Positions 11,993 to 22,678 of a stretch of 64,000 nt of DNA are shown here, one piece after another. A model generated the notes under the pieces. That model saw nothing but the letters and a program-made list of their open reading frames with translations, was not told the DNA's origin and did no database searches. Made by a program: the position numbers and the translations under genes. Positions within the stretch are counted from its first letter, which is position 1; each line of letters starts with the position of its first letter. This DNA is from Dipteris shenzhenensis (lineage: Eukaryota; Polypodiophyta; Polypodiopsida; Gleicheniales): assembly GCA_047967505.1 (NCBI GenBank), contig CM106540.1; one strand, given 5' to 3'.

Positions 11993-12654
11993 CTGCAAGT
12001 GTTTATAACTCATGATCAGAACTTTGCACAATACTTGATTAAGCATTCAAATGGAATTTGAGCATGATCAGAGATGGACTAGTATGCTCGTAAGTATTGA
12101 TTAGTACGATAGACGAGTTTGCTCATAAGTATTGATTGGTAAGCAAGAATCCCATAACTGCATGAAGTATTTTATGACGTGCGAAAGGCTCAAGCAGAAG
12201 CATCAATGCAAACGACTTCAGCTGTGAAAAATGGGTATCATTTGCACTCAGTCCAACCGCACCAAATGGAACATGCATTATATGCAGCAAACCTTTACCT
12301 TTTACTTTGAAAGTGAAACAAGACATCATCCTTAAATGATGTGAAAAGTTGCCCTCTGTTTGCAAGAGAGAGAGATTTTCATGAGACTATAATATATCCA
12401 ATCTTACAAATTTTTATTGTGACGGGTCTATGAGACTGAAAGAAAACCTGATACAAATCACAGTAAGGGTGGAGCTACTGAAACGAGCATCATCACCTGT
12501 GCTGAATCCTAAGTCTGATCATACATAATCAAATACATCTGGATGTAACGATGAAAAGAAAAGGACTGGAGCGGAGCGGAATCCTCCGTATGCATGTCGC
12601 CCTAGCTCGTGCATAGTCGGTGATGGGACGCTGGTGACCGTCAAGGGGTGCCGT

Positions 12655-12928
12655 GTTAGAATTATTGTTATAATTTACCAGTGACCAATGTAATGTAATA
12701 AGTAGGTTAGGGGCACTTTTCCCTCATTTTAGAGGTTTTTCCCCCTAACCACAGTTAGTTCACTAACTACGGTTAGTGAAGGATAAGGTTTTGTCACTTA
12801 GACAAAACCTATCCCACTCTTCAGTTGTACTACACTCTTCTATTGCAACTATTGCTTTCAGCTCTCACTCTCCTACTCTCTTGCTCTCCTACTCACACAC
12901 TCTGCTCTCTCTCCCTTTCCAACTCACA
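12655..12928 (+). repeat. 5' LTR of copia element A
   Basis: A 274-bp LTR beginning TGTTAGAATTAT and ending AACTCACA. It aligns along its length with the LTRs of element B at 21321 and 27060: shared 'gaccaatgtaat', 'ggggcacttttccctc', 'cagttagttcactaact' and 'gttttgtcact..gacaaaacc' blocks. The 'ccgcagttagttcactaactatggttag' region forms an imperfect inverted repeat. No 3' LTR of A exists in the window. Confidence 0.85.
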
Positions 12929-13808
12929 TTTGCTATCAGAGCAGGTTGATCTTGCTCTTTGCTTCCTTGCTCGCAAGCTCCCTGCTCCAAGCTCAACAGC
13001 TCGCTGCTCCGTACGATCTGCACGACGATCTGCACTGTACCCTCGCCGCCCGTCCGTACAAGCCCGTCGTCCGTACAATCTGTACGAACTCAGCACCTGC
13101 ACCGCCGTACCAGCTCCTGCTGTCAAGTCCGTACAAGCTCACGGAGCTCAAGCACTCTGTACATCGCCGTACAGCTCGTCGCCCGTACAACCGTACAACG
13201 CGCCAGCCCATACATATGTACTATCCTGCACTGTACATCCGTATTGTCCCACGTCGTACAGCCGTACTGAAGTACCGCCGTACATTTCGTGCATCGAGCA
13301 TCGTACAGATTTCGTACAGTCGTCGTATGATTCTGTACAGCCGATACATGTGTCGTACTGCATCATACTGTCTCACATTTGCTATCAGAGCAGGTTGATC
13401 TTGCTCTTTGCTTCCTTGCTCGCAAGCTCCCTGCTCCAAGCTCAATAGCTCGCTGCTCCGTACGATCTGCACTGTACCCTCGCCGCCCGTCCGTACAAGC
13501 CCGTCGTCCGTACAATCTGTACGAACTCAGCACCTGCACCGCCGTACCAGCTCCTGCCGTCAAGTCCGTACAAGCTCACGGAGCTCAAGCACTCTGTACA
13601 TCGCCGTACAGCTCGTCGCCCGTACAACCGTACAACGCGCCAGCCCATACATATGTACTATCCTGCACTGTACATCCGTATTGTCCCACGCCGTATAGCC
13701 GTACTTAAGTACCGCCGTACATTTCGTGCATCGAGCATCGTACAGATTTCGTACAGTCGTCGTATGATTCTGTACAGCCGATACATGTGTCGTACTGCAT
13801 CATACTGT
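12923..13808 (+). repeat. Tandem duplication of LTR end, primer site and leader
   Basis: The block 12923-13371 (449 bp) is repeated at 13372-13808. Both start CTCACATTTGCTATCAGAGC and run through the GTAC-rich leader to '..catcatactg'. The copies are nearly identical. The first carries an extra 12 bp ('acgatctgcacg' doubled near 13015), and single-base differences are few. The element therefore has two primer-binding sites in tandem. The high identity means the duplication is recent relative to the decay of the element. Confidence 0.92.
12929..12942 (+). other. Primer-binding site 1 of copia A
   Basis: TTTGCTATCAGAGC starts immediately after the LTR end. It is one base from the canonical TGGTATCAGAGC core. 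A second copy lies 449 bp downstream. Confidence 0.75.
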
Positions 13809-13930
13809 TGTCGTGCACTGTGCCGTACATCCGTACATAGGTGTCCGTACTTGACTGCACTGGGTCCGTACTCCATACAGCTACCATCCGTACAAGTTTC
13901 TGCAAATCCGTACACAGTACAGATATCAGT
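13008..13930 (+). repeat. GTAC-rich leader array of copia A
   Basis: Dense, irregularly spaced CCGTAC/GTACGG-type words occur every 10-25 bp. Each contains the palindrome GTAC. ORFs through this stretch are rich in Tyr, Arg, Ser, Thr and Pro, simply reflecting the repeat, and are not likely proteins. Similar arrays occur at 21690-22070 (element B) and, reversed, at 39340-39840 (element C). Confidence 0.85.
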
Positions 13931-14111
13931 ACATTTTGCAAGCTCTTGTACTTTTCGTTGGCATCCGCATTTCTGTGCAGGTTATATTCTAGCAGGTACT
14001 CTAGCAGTTGGTTTTTTGGCAGGCATTGTTTACAGATAGCCATTGTTTGGCTAAGATCTTGCAAGAATTTGGGGCATTCCATATTTGGGGATAGACTTTG
14101 CATTTGCTGCA
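13931..14111 (+). other. Leader of copia A, left part before LINE insertion
   Basis: Contains 'ggcaggcattgtttacagatagccattgtttggct', shared with element B at about 22085-22125, and the first TTTGGGG motifs. It is interrupted at 14112 by the LINE tail and resumes at about 17886. Confidence 0.7.
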
Positions 14112-14152
14112 GAAAGAAAGAAAGAAAGAAAGTTTATTAAAGTCTTCGGGAG
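14112..14152 (-). terminator. LINE 3' end: hairpin, TTAATAAA and (CTTT)n tail
   Basis: Read on the minus strand, the element ends AGACC-ttcac-GGTCT hairpin, then CCCGAAGACTTTAATAAAC, then (TTTC)n. AATAAA could serve as poly(A) signal. The hairpin is a candidate recognition structure for the element's own RT. Confidence 0.6.
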
Positions 14153-15446
14153 ACCGTGAAGGTCTATGAGACTAAAGATAACTGATACAATGAGCATAAC
14201 GATGGCGGTCTCAAAACGGGCCAGCCAACCGTTTCTACAAAAAAGAGGTTATGAAGGACGGTGTGTCTAGTCCTGATACAAAAAATATGTGTCTACCTCC
14301 AGATGATACAAAAAAGAAGGGGGGGGCACCAAAAATGGGGCCAAGGAGGGAGATACAGTATACATGTGCAGGTGGTGATCGTCAGAGACCAATCATAGAG
14401 GGGCCGTCAAATGGGAGGCCGGAAAAAACTCTGCAATAGATGATTGGCCTCTGACGTCACGTGGCCTAGTCGAGCTCGGTCGTCGGGGGCGACGGATGGC
14501 CCTGTGGATGAGGGCAACGGTAACCCCGGTGGGGCGGGCAGAGAGCAAAGACGAGATGTCATGGACCCGGATGTGTGAGTCTGTCCGCTAGCGCAGTTGT
14601 CATGGCTCTGGCTCTCGCTCACGTCCGTGTCGTCGGCTAGACTGAGGAGAGGTATACTGTGACTGGAAGAAATCAGTGATAGGCCGCTGGGTGTCCTCAC
14701 GCTGTGTGTGCTGCTCGTGTCGCCGTGCTCGGAGAGAGGTATCTCGGTGGCGAGTCATCTCATGTAAGAAAGCGGCTAGGCATCGCTGATCCGGGAACTG
14801 CAGCATGTGTGGGAGGGAGCCGAATCCGTCGCGGAAGAGGCAGTGGTACCGGCCTCGAATGGCATACTACATAGGACATCTGAAAGCAAAGTGCTCCTCT
14901 GACTCAATCTCCTGCGAGTCGCAAAGTGGGCAAAGGCGGTCCTCTCGTGGGATACCCTTTGCGCGTCCGCTCTCAATCCGTAATCGGTGTGACGAGACCC
15001 TAAACTAACCGAGGGAGATCCGGAGTGCATGTGGTAGATGAAGCTATGTGTAACCCGGAGGTGTGATGAAGCCCTCCTGTGAGATCTGGAGGCAGTGTCG
15101 GCGGTAGAAGTCGAGCTTCACAGGAAGCTCTGAGTGAAGAAACCATGTCTGCCAGGTGTGGAGCTGGAGTAGATCCGCTCGAATGAGCCGGTTGACCTCC
15201 TGGTCAGTGGGGGAGAGGGGAGATGGTGGAGCGTCAAGGCTGTATTGAAAAGGAGGCAACCGGTCTAAGTCGAGGCCCAGTCGGGTGAACCAACTGGAAA
15301 GATGACTATACCAGCACCGCTAGTCCCCATCAACGGATAAGGCCATAGAGGAGGATAGGGCTAGCCAAGGTAGGCGGAGGCGACCGTCGGCGGAGGAGCT
15401 GAAATCCCTGACTCTGTGGAGATAGGTGATAGCCTGAAAAGCCGCA

Positions 15447-16704
15447 TCAAGCTGTAGGGGTGAGGCGCTGAACTCTGCTAGAATGATCTGGTGTGGTACT
15501 GATGGTTTGCTGCGGATCATCCGAGCAAACAACAGTATCTGTAGGTGCTCGACTCGAGCCCACTCTGTGTCTGAAAGGTAGACTCCCCACCAAGGCACTG
15601 TACATGCCTGCCGGGCGAACCAAAGAATCAAAAAGGAGAGACTTGGTTCGCGGGTCCTGGAAGTGAGAGTGGTAGCACTGTCGCTCCAGCCTGGCAAGAG
15701 CGGCGTATCCCCGACTGATCCTGGCCTGCATGGTCGGGCGTATCGTGAAGATTGGGCCTGAGAAGACAATGCCCAAGTATGTGTAAGAGTCAACTATCTC
15801 AACAGGGTCGCCAGCGAAGAGGAACTGCTCTCGGTGCATAGCGGGTCTGGAAGTGTTGAAGATCATCACCTTGGTTTTCCCAAGGTTGACCTTCAAGTCA
15901 TGTGTATCACAGAAGACCTGAAGTCCATCCAGGTGTCGCTGAAGACCAGTAGCAGAAGAGGATAGTAGTACTACATCGTCTGCGTATAGGAGAATCTTGA
16001 TGACAGCCTCTGCAAGAGAGCAGCCTGCACCTCCGAGTGTCCTAATGGTGGTCTCGAGCTCATCGATGTAGAGGCCAAATAGAGTCGGTGACAAGGGACA
16101 TCCTTGTTTGACTCCGATAGTGCTCGTGATCTCTGGGGTCCAGCTGCAGGCGTCTGCTGAGTCGGGTGCGGGGAACGGTGTCGAATGCCTTGCGGAAATC
16201 CACAAAGCAACAATATACTCTTGGTCTCCTGTGTCTGGCCTCCTCAATGATCCCTCTAAGTGTAAAAATGTGATCGTAAGTCAAGTGATCCGCCCTGAAG
16301 CCGGCCTGTTCGGATGCCCTGAGCCCTTGTACCTCTGCGCGAGCACTGACCTCGCCATCTAACACTGATGCATAGATCTTGGACATAACATGTCCAATCA
16401 TAATGGTCCTGTAATTCCCTGGATCCATGGGATCTCCTGCTTTGTGGATGGGTGTGATAGTGTTTAGGGTCCAGGCTTTGGGTAACCCGTGGCAGACAGC
16501 TTCATTGAACAGCGTTGCCAGGATGGGGGCTAGAGTTTTGATGCCATAGGCAACAAACTCTGTGCATAGGCCCTCATGATCCTTAGCTCGGCCGTTGTGA
16601 AGCTTATGCGCTACGTGGGTGACTCCCTGGGTTGTGAAGAGGATACAAGAAGTGGGGCGGGGGGGTGGCTGAGAGGTCGGGAGGAGGCTGATCAGGGATA
16701 TCAT
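15447..16704 (-). pseudogene. LINE reverse transcriptase, two broken frames
   Basis: The upstream frame (16704-16060) holds fingers/palm motifs: TPIHKAGDPMDPGNYRTI, SEQAGFRADHLTYDH and CFVDFRKAFDTVPRTRL (catalytic Asp region). The frame then shifts, with an internal deletion just after 'SRRLQ'. The downstream frame (16247-15447) contains STIGVKQGCPLSPTLFGLY, the active site LLYADDVVLLSS, LGKTKVMIF and YLGIVFSG. It is a non-LTR RT with YADD. The deletion point matches the place where the plus-strand copy at 49178 carries a foreign gypsy patch. Confidence 0.9.
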
Positions 16705-17209
16705 AGAGTGTACGTGCGTAGGAGTGCCAGAGGGAAGTGTCTGTGAGGGGGGAGGGGGATCGGCGTTCTAGGAATTTCCTTCAGAAATCCTTGGAGTTGC
16801 TACTAAACAGAATGTTCAGTAGCGTATCCTCATTCTGGCGCAGGAAGGCTAGCTTCTTGCGACGGACTAGTCAACGATAATCCCTGGTGAGACGTGGGTT
16901 GGCCCTAGCGTTTCGCTTGGTCGTGAGTCGGAGAGTGCGGCGTAATGCTTTGCACTCGTCATCATACCAGCTATTGCAAGGGGTGGAGCTAGTGGGTGGA
17001 GGGCGGGTGGACCGAGTAGTGGAAGGAAAAATGTGGCGGGCTGCATTGTGAAGGGAGTGGGTGATAAGGGTGGCTCGGTGATCTAGAGAGGGTATGGTGT
17101 CTATGTGTCTGGGGAGGGAGGCTAGGTGGGTTGAGTAATCAGGTGAGAGGTTATGATCAAAGTGTATATCATGATAGGTAGTGTAGTGCGGGGTGTGGCT
17201 GGGAGGGGC

Positions 17210-17803
17210 TCAAGGCGCAAGGATATGAAAGAACAGGTAAGTGTGATCGGCTCCTGGGGGTAAGGGTGCAGTGCGGAAGTCAGTGATCTCTGGGGCTAAA
17301 GCAGGAGATCCCAGAATGTAGTCGACGACACTGGCTCCTCCGCCATGTGGGAAACATGTGAAACCAGAGGAGGCAGGCCACCGGTCTAGTCCATTGTAGA
17401 TGACCACATCATGTATACGTCCAAGGTCCAAAAGAGCTTGCCCATACCCAGTAACGGGAGCATGATTGTCAGCCGAGGAGCGGGGGAAGCCCGAGTCCTT
17501 TGTGTCCATCTCAGGTAATAGGACCGGATCTGAGTGGAAGTCCAGGAGTGATGTCTGATGTGCACTTGTCCTTGCGTTGAAATCCCCAACTAGGAGGAAC
17601 TCTCCGCGTCTGGAGAACTCCACAATGTCTGAGTAGAGATCTAGATAGGGGGATACCCCCGTATCCTCACGAAGCATCCGTGCGAAATGTGACGTCTCAG
17701 GAGGAAAGTAGCAGACTGCAATAAAGAGGTCGTGTGTGGAGGGGCGTCGAAATCGGAGCCATAGGTAACGGGCATGGACATCCCGTCTAACCACGGATAT
17801 CAA
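17210..17803 (-). pseudogene. LINE AP-endonuclease domain (5'-truncated)
   Basis: The frame contains LISVVRRDVHARYLWLRF, AVCYFPPETSHF, LLVGDFNARTS (the GDFN motif of exonuclease-endonuclease-phosphatase domains), VIYNGLDRW, GFTCFPHGGGASVVDYILGSP (active-site Asp region) and GADHTYL. A frameshift at about 17800 separates it from a short upstream piece (17870-17800). The N-terminal catalytic Glu region is missing, so this copy is dead on arrival. Confidence 0.88.
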
Positions 17804-17885
17804 GCTCGTGAGCGCTGAACGAAGAAGTACTGCAACTCCGCCTGACCCTCGGACCCCCTAGTATATCTGGTCTCCTCACGGAATA

Positions 17886-18294
17886 CTGACTCCAAAAATT
17901 TTGGGGTTTTTAGTCCATTTGTGCCTTTCAGGTGTAATTTCTTGTAGAAAATTGGGGCTTTTGCAATTACACTGCAATTTTTGCAGTGAAATTTGGGGAT
18001 TTTGCAGGCAGAGAGCAATTTGTGCAACATTTGGGGCTTTTAGATCATTTGCCCCTTTCTGGTTGCAATTTCAAGCCACAAATTGGGGCTTTTGTGTTGG
18101 GAGAGCAATTTTGCAGGTTTCGGTTCACACTGCCTTTCTGTAAGTGTTTTGAAGCACTTTTGGCAGGTACAGAGTCATTACAGAGATTTGAGTTGCATTT
18201 TCAGCCAATGTTTGGCTGTATTTTTTGGGAATTGTGCACTCCATTCCCAGCAAGGGAATTCAGATTTGCATTTGCTGTATTTTCTTTCTCAAAC
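17886..18294 (+). repeat. TTTGGGG-type leader array of copia A
   Basis: Seven or so copies of an A/T-TTTGGGG-CTTTT word with spacers such as 'gcagttacactgcaattt' lie between the LINE and the gag ATG at 18295. The region aligns with 22180-22678 of element B. No coding function. Confidence 0.8.
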
Positions 18295-20175
18295 ATGGCC
18301 CAGCAAAATCAGAATGATTTCCAGTTCAGTGGTCTCTCACAAGAGGATAAGCTGGATGGTACCAACTACTCCCTCTGAAGTTTTATGGTACGCAACATTC
18401 TGATTTCCCGTAATTTGTGGGACTATGTAAATGGGGATGAGATCCGGCCAGCAAATGTGGCACCTAATATCCCTCCCCAGCAAGGAGGAGGCAGAGGTCG
18501 TGCACAGGGTACAGCTGCAGGACAAGTTATTGGTGCAGCTATACCTACCACTCCAGAGCAAAAGAGATGGGATTCACGTGATGCTTTAGCTTTGTCGTGT
18601 ATTTCTCTTTCAGCGAAAAGATTCATCATTCCACATATCCGGTCGTGTAAGACCTCAAAGGCAGCATGGGATATTTTGGAGAGCATGTATGCAGCTCGGA
18701 ATGATGCCAGGGTGTCTTTTTTGAAAAGAGAACTGTCTCATACACATATGGAAGAGGGTGACTCCATGTCAGTGCACCTCACAAAGCTACAGGATTTACG
18801 AGAGCAATTGCTGAATATTGATAAGATCATTCCTGATTCAGAGATAATTACCACTACTCTGAATTCTCTTCCTAAGTCTTATCTCATCTTTCATACCTCG
18901 CTGAATTTGTCATTGAGGGGGGGTACAAATCCTCTCAATTTTCACGAGCTGATAGGACTTCTGTTGCAGGAAGAGCAGACCACGAAAAACATGGCTTCAC
19001 GAGAAGGTGAACATGCCATGCTTTCAAAATTCAAGCCTAAAGGAAAGGGACAAGCAAAGACATCAGCAAATCAGCCTTCCAGTGGTTCAGGACAGCCTTC
19101 TCAAAAGGCTAAGGGTGATGTAGGTAAGCCCAAGAAGAAGGGTATATGTCATTATTGCAAAAAGCCAGGTCATTACATTGGAGAATGCAAGAAGAGGCTT
19201 GCAAAAGAAAAGAAAAACAGCTCCCGTATGGCTGTTTCAGATTCAGCTCCTCATGCATCTGACAATGAGCAAGCTACAGCCAACTTTGTGGAGCATGACT
19301 ATGCCTTCTTGTCTTGCATTTCAGACTCTCAGTTGGCTGCTCCGGATACTACAGCCACTTGTAATGATGACTCTTATGCTTTTCTGACATGCAGTTATGA
19401 TTCTTCCAAGGATGCATCAGCTTTCAGTGTCAATGAGACACAAAATACATGGTATTTTGATAGCGGTGCCTCAAAGCATATCACTTCCAGGAAGTGTCTT
19501 TTCACATCCCTGCATCCACCTCCCGTTGGTAAAAAGGTCACATGTGCCAACAACTCCTCCTATTCACTTTGTGGTATAGGAGAAGTTGAACTTACAGCCA
19601 TTGATGGCTCAACATTCAAAATTTATGATGTCTTGTATGTGCCTGGTATCACAAAAAATCTACTTTCAGTGTCCACTCTTAATAGAGCTGGATTTCAAGT
19701 CATTTTTGAAGATGACAAGTGTGCAGTCCATGACAGAGAGAATGACTATGCCTTGAGATTGTCTGGCACTTTGTTACGTGGTCTTTTTCAGCTTGACATG
19801 TATGAGAAAAGACTAGCACATGCTCTTGCAGTTTCCACTCCTACTGCTGCTATGCAGAATGCGGAGTTATGGCATGCCAGATATGGACACATGCATTACT
19901 TGATGACACTTCAAAAACATGCTATGGTTAATGCATTGCCTCCTCTTGAAACACGTCCTTCACATGCCTGTAAAGGGTGCTTTCTTGGTAAAATCCACAG
20001 ATTTCCTTTCAAGAAGGATGGATCTGTAAAAGCTGTTCGAAATTTACAGCTTATACATAGTGATGTCTGTGGTCCCATGAGGACTCCATCATTGGGTGGT
20101 CATCTTTACTTTGTCACTTTTATAGATGACTACTCCAACTACACTTGGGTTTATGGGCTGAAACGCAAATCATAA
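18295..20175 (+). pseudogene. Copia A gag, protease, integrase N-terminus
   Basis: The polyprotein starts MAQQNQNDFQFSGLSQEDKL at 18295, meets a TGA at 18376 (Trp in element B), then stays open to a TAA at 20173 (Glu in B). Domains in order: UBN2-type Gag; zinc knuckle CHYCKKPGHYIGEC near 19147; aspartic protease WYFDSGASKH near 19450; integrase zinc region (WHARYGHMH ... CKGCFLGK); and the first catalytic Asp of integrase, LIHSDVCGPM followed by FVTFIDDYS. Only two nonsense changes in 1.9 kb indicate modest age. Confidence 0.93.
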
Positions 20176-21238
20176 GTGTTTATGGTTTTCAAACACTTTG
20201 CAGCCATGGTTGAGAATGAATCAAGACTCAAGATACAGACATTACGCACAGATAGAGGAGGGGAGTATTTATCTGCAGATTTTGATGCATTTTTAAAAGA
20301 CAAGGGCATTGCACATCAGCTTACAATGAGGCTAACCCCTCAGCAAAATGGCAAAGCTGAGAGGAAAAATTGTACTCTAATGGAGATGGATAGATGCATG
20401 CTAAAAAGCAAAAGATTGCCTCACAAATTTTGGCTTGAAGGTCTCATGTGTGCCAATTATGTTTTGAATCGGGTTCCCACAAAAGCTTTGAAGACCAAGA
20501 CTCCCTATGAAGTTTGGAAAGGGAGAAAGCCTTCTGTGGATCATTTTCATGTTTTTGGATGCCTTGCATATGCTCATGTGCCCGTTGAGTTTCGGCATAA
20601 GTTGTCTGATAAGGCAATTAAATGCATTTTTGTTGGGTACAGTGCAGAGAGCAAGGGCTACCGTCTCTACAATCCTGTCATACGCAAGATTATTGTCAGT
20701 AGAGATGTTATATTTTCAGAAAATTCAGCTCACACTCAAGCTGAATTTGATATGCCTACTTCCGATGATGTCTTTGAGGGATTACTACCCATTGCCTTGG
20801 GTTCCCCTGTTGATATATCTGATGCAAATCACAATTTATAGATACCTCCACATGCTCGGATTCAGCCACAAGATTTCTTACCACCTCCACAAGCAGTGGA
20901 AGAGGTTGTTCAGCAAGAAATTGCAGATATACATGCAGCAAAAACAGTTCCAAATTGGCTGTTACAAACTCTCAGGGAGAGTAAAATTGATGCTCCATTA
21001 CCTGGCAGAACTCGTAGTGCAGTAAGGCACATGGAGGGAGCTCTTTCAGTTGAATCAGCTTATGCAGGTACTCTTCTTGATGAGAAGGAGCCTGAGACAT
21101 TTGAAGAAGCACAGGATGATGTGCATTGGATGAATGCCATGCACGATGAATTGCAGTCCATTCAAAAAAATCAGACATGGGAAGTTGTCGATTTGCCACC
21201 AGGTAAACATGCCATAGGTACACGGTGGGTGTTTTGAG
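20176..21238 (+). pseudogene. Copia A integrase core and truncated RT
   Basis: In frame after the stop, 20176-20841 carries TLRTDRGGEYLS (second Asp), TPQQNGKAERKN (catalytic Glu), and the integrase C-terminal part up to VSRDVIFSENSAHTQ, ending at a TAG (Gln in B). The frame 20896-21237 begins RT (WMNAMHDELQSIQKNQTWEVVDLPPGKHAIGTRWVF) and stops abruptly at the junction at 21238. RT palm, RNase H and the 3' LTR are absent from the window. Confidence 0.92.
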
Positions 21239-21320
21239 TACTTTGTCCGATAGGCCCGCGAGGCCTCCCACGGACATTAATACATCTCTCTATCTATCTA
21301 TCTATCTATCTATCTATATA
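21239..21320 (+). mobile_element. 3' end of a LINE/SINE with (TATC)n tail
   Basis: Sequence 'aggcc-cgcga-ggcct' forms a hairpin, followed by CCCACGGACATTAATACATC and a (TATC)n tail at 21287-21316. The design parallels the 3' ends at 49020-49083 and 53340-53422. It directly truncates copia A, and copia B has inserted in its tail. Confidence 0.6.
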
Positions 21321-21586
21321 TGTTAGAATTATAGATATAATTCAGCAGTGACCAATGTAATTTAATAAGCTAGTTAGAGACACTTTTTCCTCTTTAAGAG
21401 GTTTTTCCCCTTAACCGCAGTTAGTTCACTAACTATGGTTAGTGACTCCTAAGGTTTTGTCACTACGACAAAACCTTATCTCTCACTCTTTCAGTTGTAC
21501 TCTCACACTCTTCTATTGCAACTACGCTTTCAAACTTTCAGCTCTCAGCTCTCTCTCTCTTGCTCTCTCTCTCCCCAAAACTCACA
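21321..21586 (+). repeat. 5' LTR of copia B
   Basis: 266 bp, TGTTAGAATTAT...AAACTCACA, 5-bp TSD ATATA on its left. Ends with a CT-rich block before the primer site. Confidence 0.93.
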
Positions 21587-21600
21587 TTTGGTATCAAAGC
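21587..21600 (+). other. Primer-binding site of copia B
   Basis: TTTGGTATCAAAGC, one mismatch to the canonical iMet site, directly after the LTR. Confidence 0.8.
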
Positions 21601-21689
21601 CTCGTTGAGCTCCTGCTCCCTGCCCAAGCTCCTCCTGTCCGGATAGTTCGTGCTCCTCCTCCTACTGCATTCCCGTTGGAGCACGCCAT

Positions 21690-22070
21690 CCGTACAAGCG
21701 TCGTCTGTACAATATATACGGACTGTTTACGTACATTTCCGTACCTACCCGTACTCGTCCGTACCTGTCCATACTGCAGCGCCGTACCTGCATCAACGCC
21801 GTACAGTCTACGTTCGCCGTACATCTTCTGTATTGCACGCCGTACAGTAGTCGCTCTCCGTACTGCAGCGCCGTACCAGCCTTACCTGCATCAGTGCCGT
21901 ATGCATGTACTTCACCGTACTATCTCGCAGATCCGTACATCCGTACGACAGATCTGCTCGTCCGTACCGCACGTGTATTTCCGTACGACCGTACAGTCCA
22001 CGACCGTAAGTCCAGCTGCAAAAATCCGTACTTGCAGATCTGTACCTGCAGATCCGTACAGGGTTTTCTT
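21690..22070 (+). repeat. GTAC-rich leader array of copia B
   Basis: About thirty GTAC words, mostly CCGTAC, in under 400 bp. It is the single-copy counterpart of the duplicated array of element A and differs considerably from it in word order. Confidence 0.85.
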
Positions 22071-22129
22071 CATCTGCAGGTGATCTTTGGCAGGCACATT
22101 TTGCAGATAGCCATTGTTTGGCTCAGTTT

Positions 22130-22678
22130 TTGGGAGTACATTTGGGGCATCCTGTTTGTTGCAGTGCATAATTTGCTCCAGAAATTTGGGGCTTTTTAGT
22201 TCTGCTTGCAATCTTGCATTAAAAAAATTTGGGACTTTGCAGATAATTTCAAGCTCGAAATTTGGGGCTTTCAATTCTGCAGTACAATTTCTTGAAGAAA
22301 TTTGGGGATTTTGTAATTACACTGCAATTTCGCAGTGAAATTTGGGGCTTTTGCAGACAGAGCGCAATTCTTGCAACATTTGGGGCTTTTGATCAATTTG
22401 CCCCTTTCTGGTTGCAATTTCGGGCCTATTTTGGGGCTCTTGTGTTGGGAGAGCAATTTTGGAGATTTCAGTTCATACTACCTTTCTTGAAGTGTTTTGC
22501 GGCACTTTTGGCAGATTCTGGAGAGTTTTTTTGATGCTTGGACAGATTTCTCACAGTGCAAGTGCAGAAATCTGAGTTACATTTACAGCCAGTGCTTTGC
22601 TGTGTTTTTTGGGAGTTGTGCATTTCATTCCCAGTAACGGAATTCAGTCTTGTATCTGCTAAAATCTCTTTCTCAGAT
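22130..22678 (+). repeat. TTTGGGG-type leader array of copia B
   Basis: About eight ATTTGGGG(C/A)TTTT words at irregular spacing, followed by the region homologous to A up to the gag ATG at 22679. Confidence 0.8.

Larger units (their letters stand above)
14112..17885 (-). mobile_element. LINE (family 1) inserted in copia A leader
   Basis: A 3.8-kb minus-strand LINE copy. Its 3' end, with a (CTTT)n tail and 'agactttaataaac', is at 14112-14150. The C-terminal region lies at about 14600-15300, RT at 15447-16704 and endonuclease at 17210-17875. The 5' end is truncated inside the endonuclease (GSGGVAVLLRS-like start at about 17860). It splits the copia leader: copia sequence ends at 14111 and resumes at about 17886. 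No clear target duplication is seen, partly because both flanks are low-complexity. The family recurs at 7190, 27331, 41815, 46600, 48033 and 49178. Confidence 0.9.

Noticed and set aside
12825-13915. ORFs of 60-207 codons on both strands of the GTAC region, rich in Tyr/Arg/Ser/Pro
   Set aside because: Open frames appear in several frames on both strands because the repeated word lacks stops. They include LTR and primer-site sequence and do not show a protein-like pattern.
13008-13930. GTAC array as a CRISPR-like or satellite array
   Set aside because: No fixed-length repeat or spacer pattern, and the position between primer site and gag identifies it as a retrotransposon leader.
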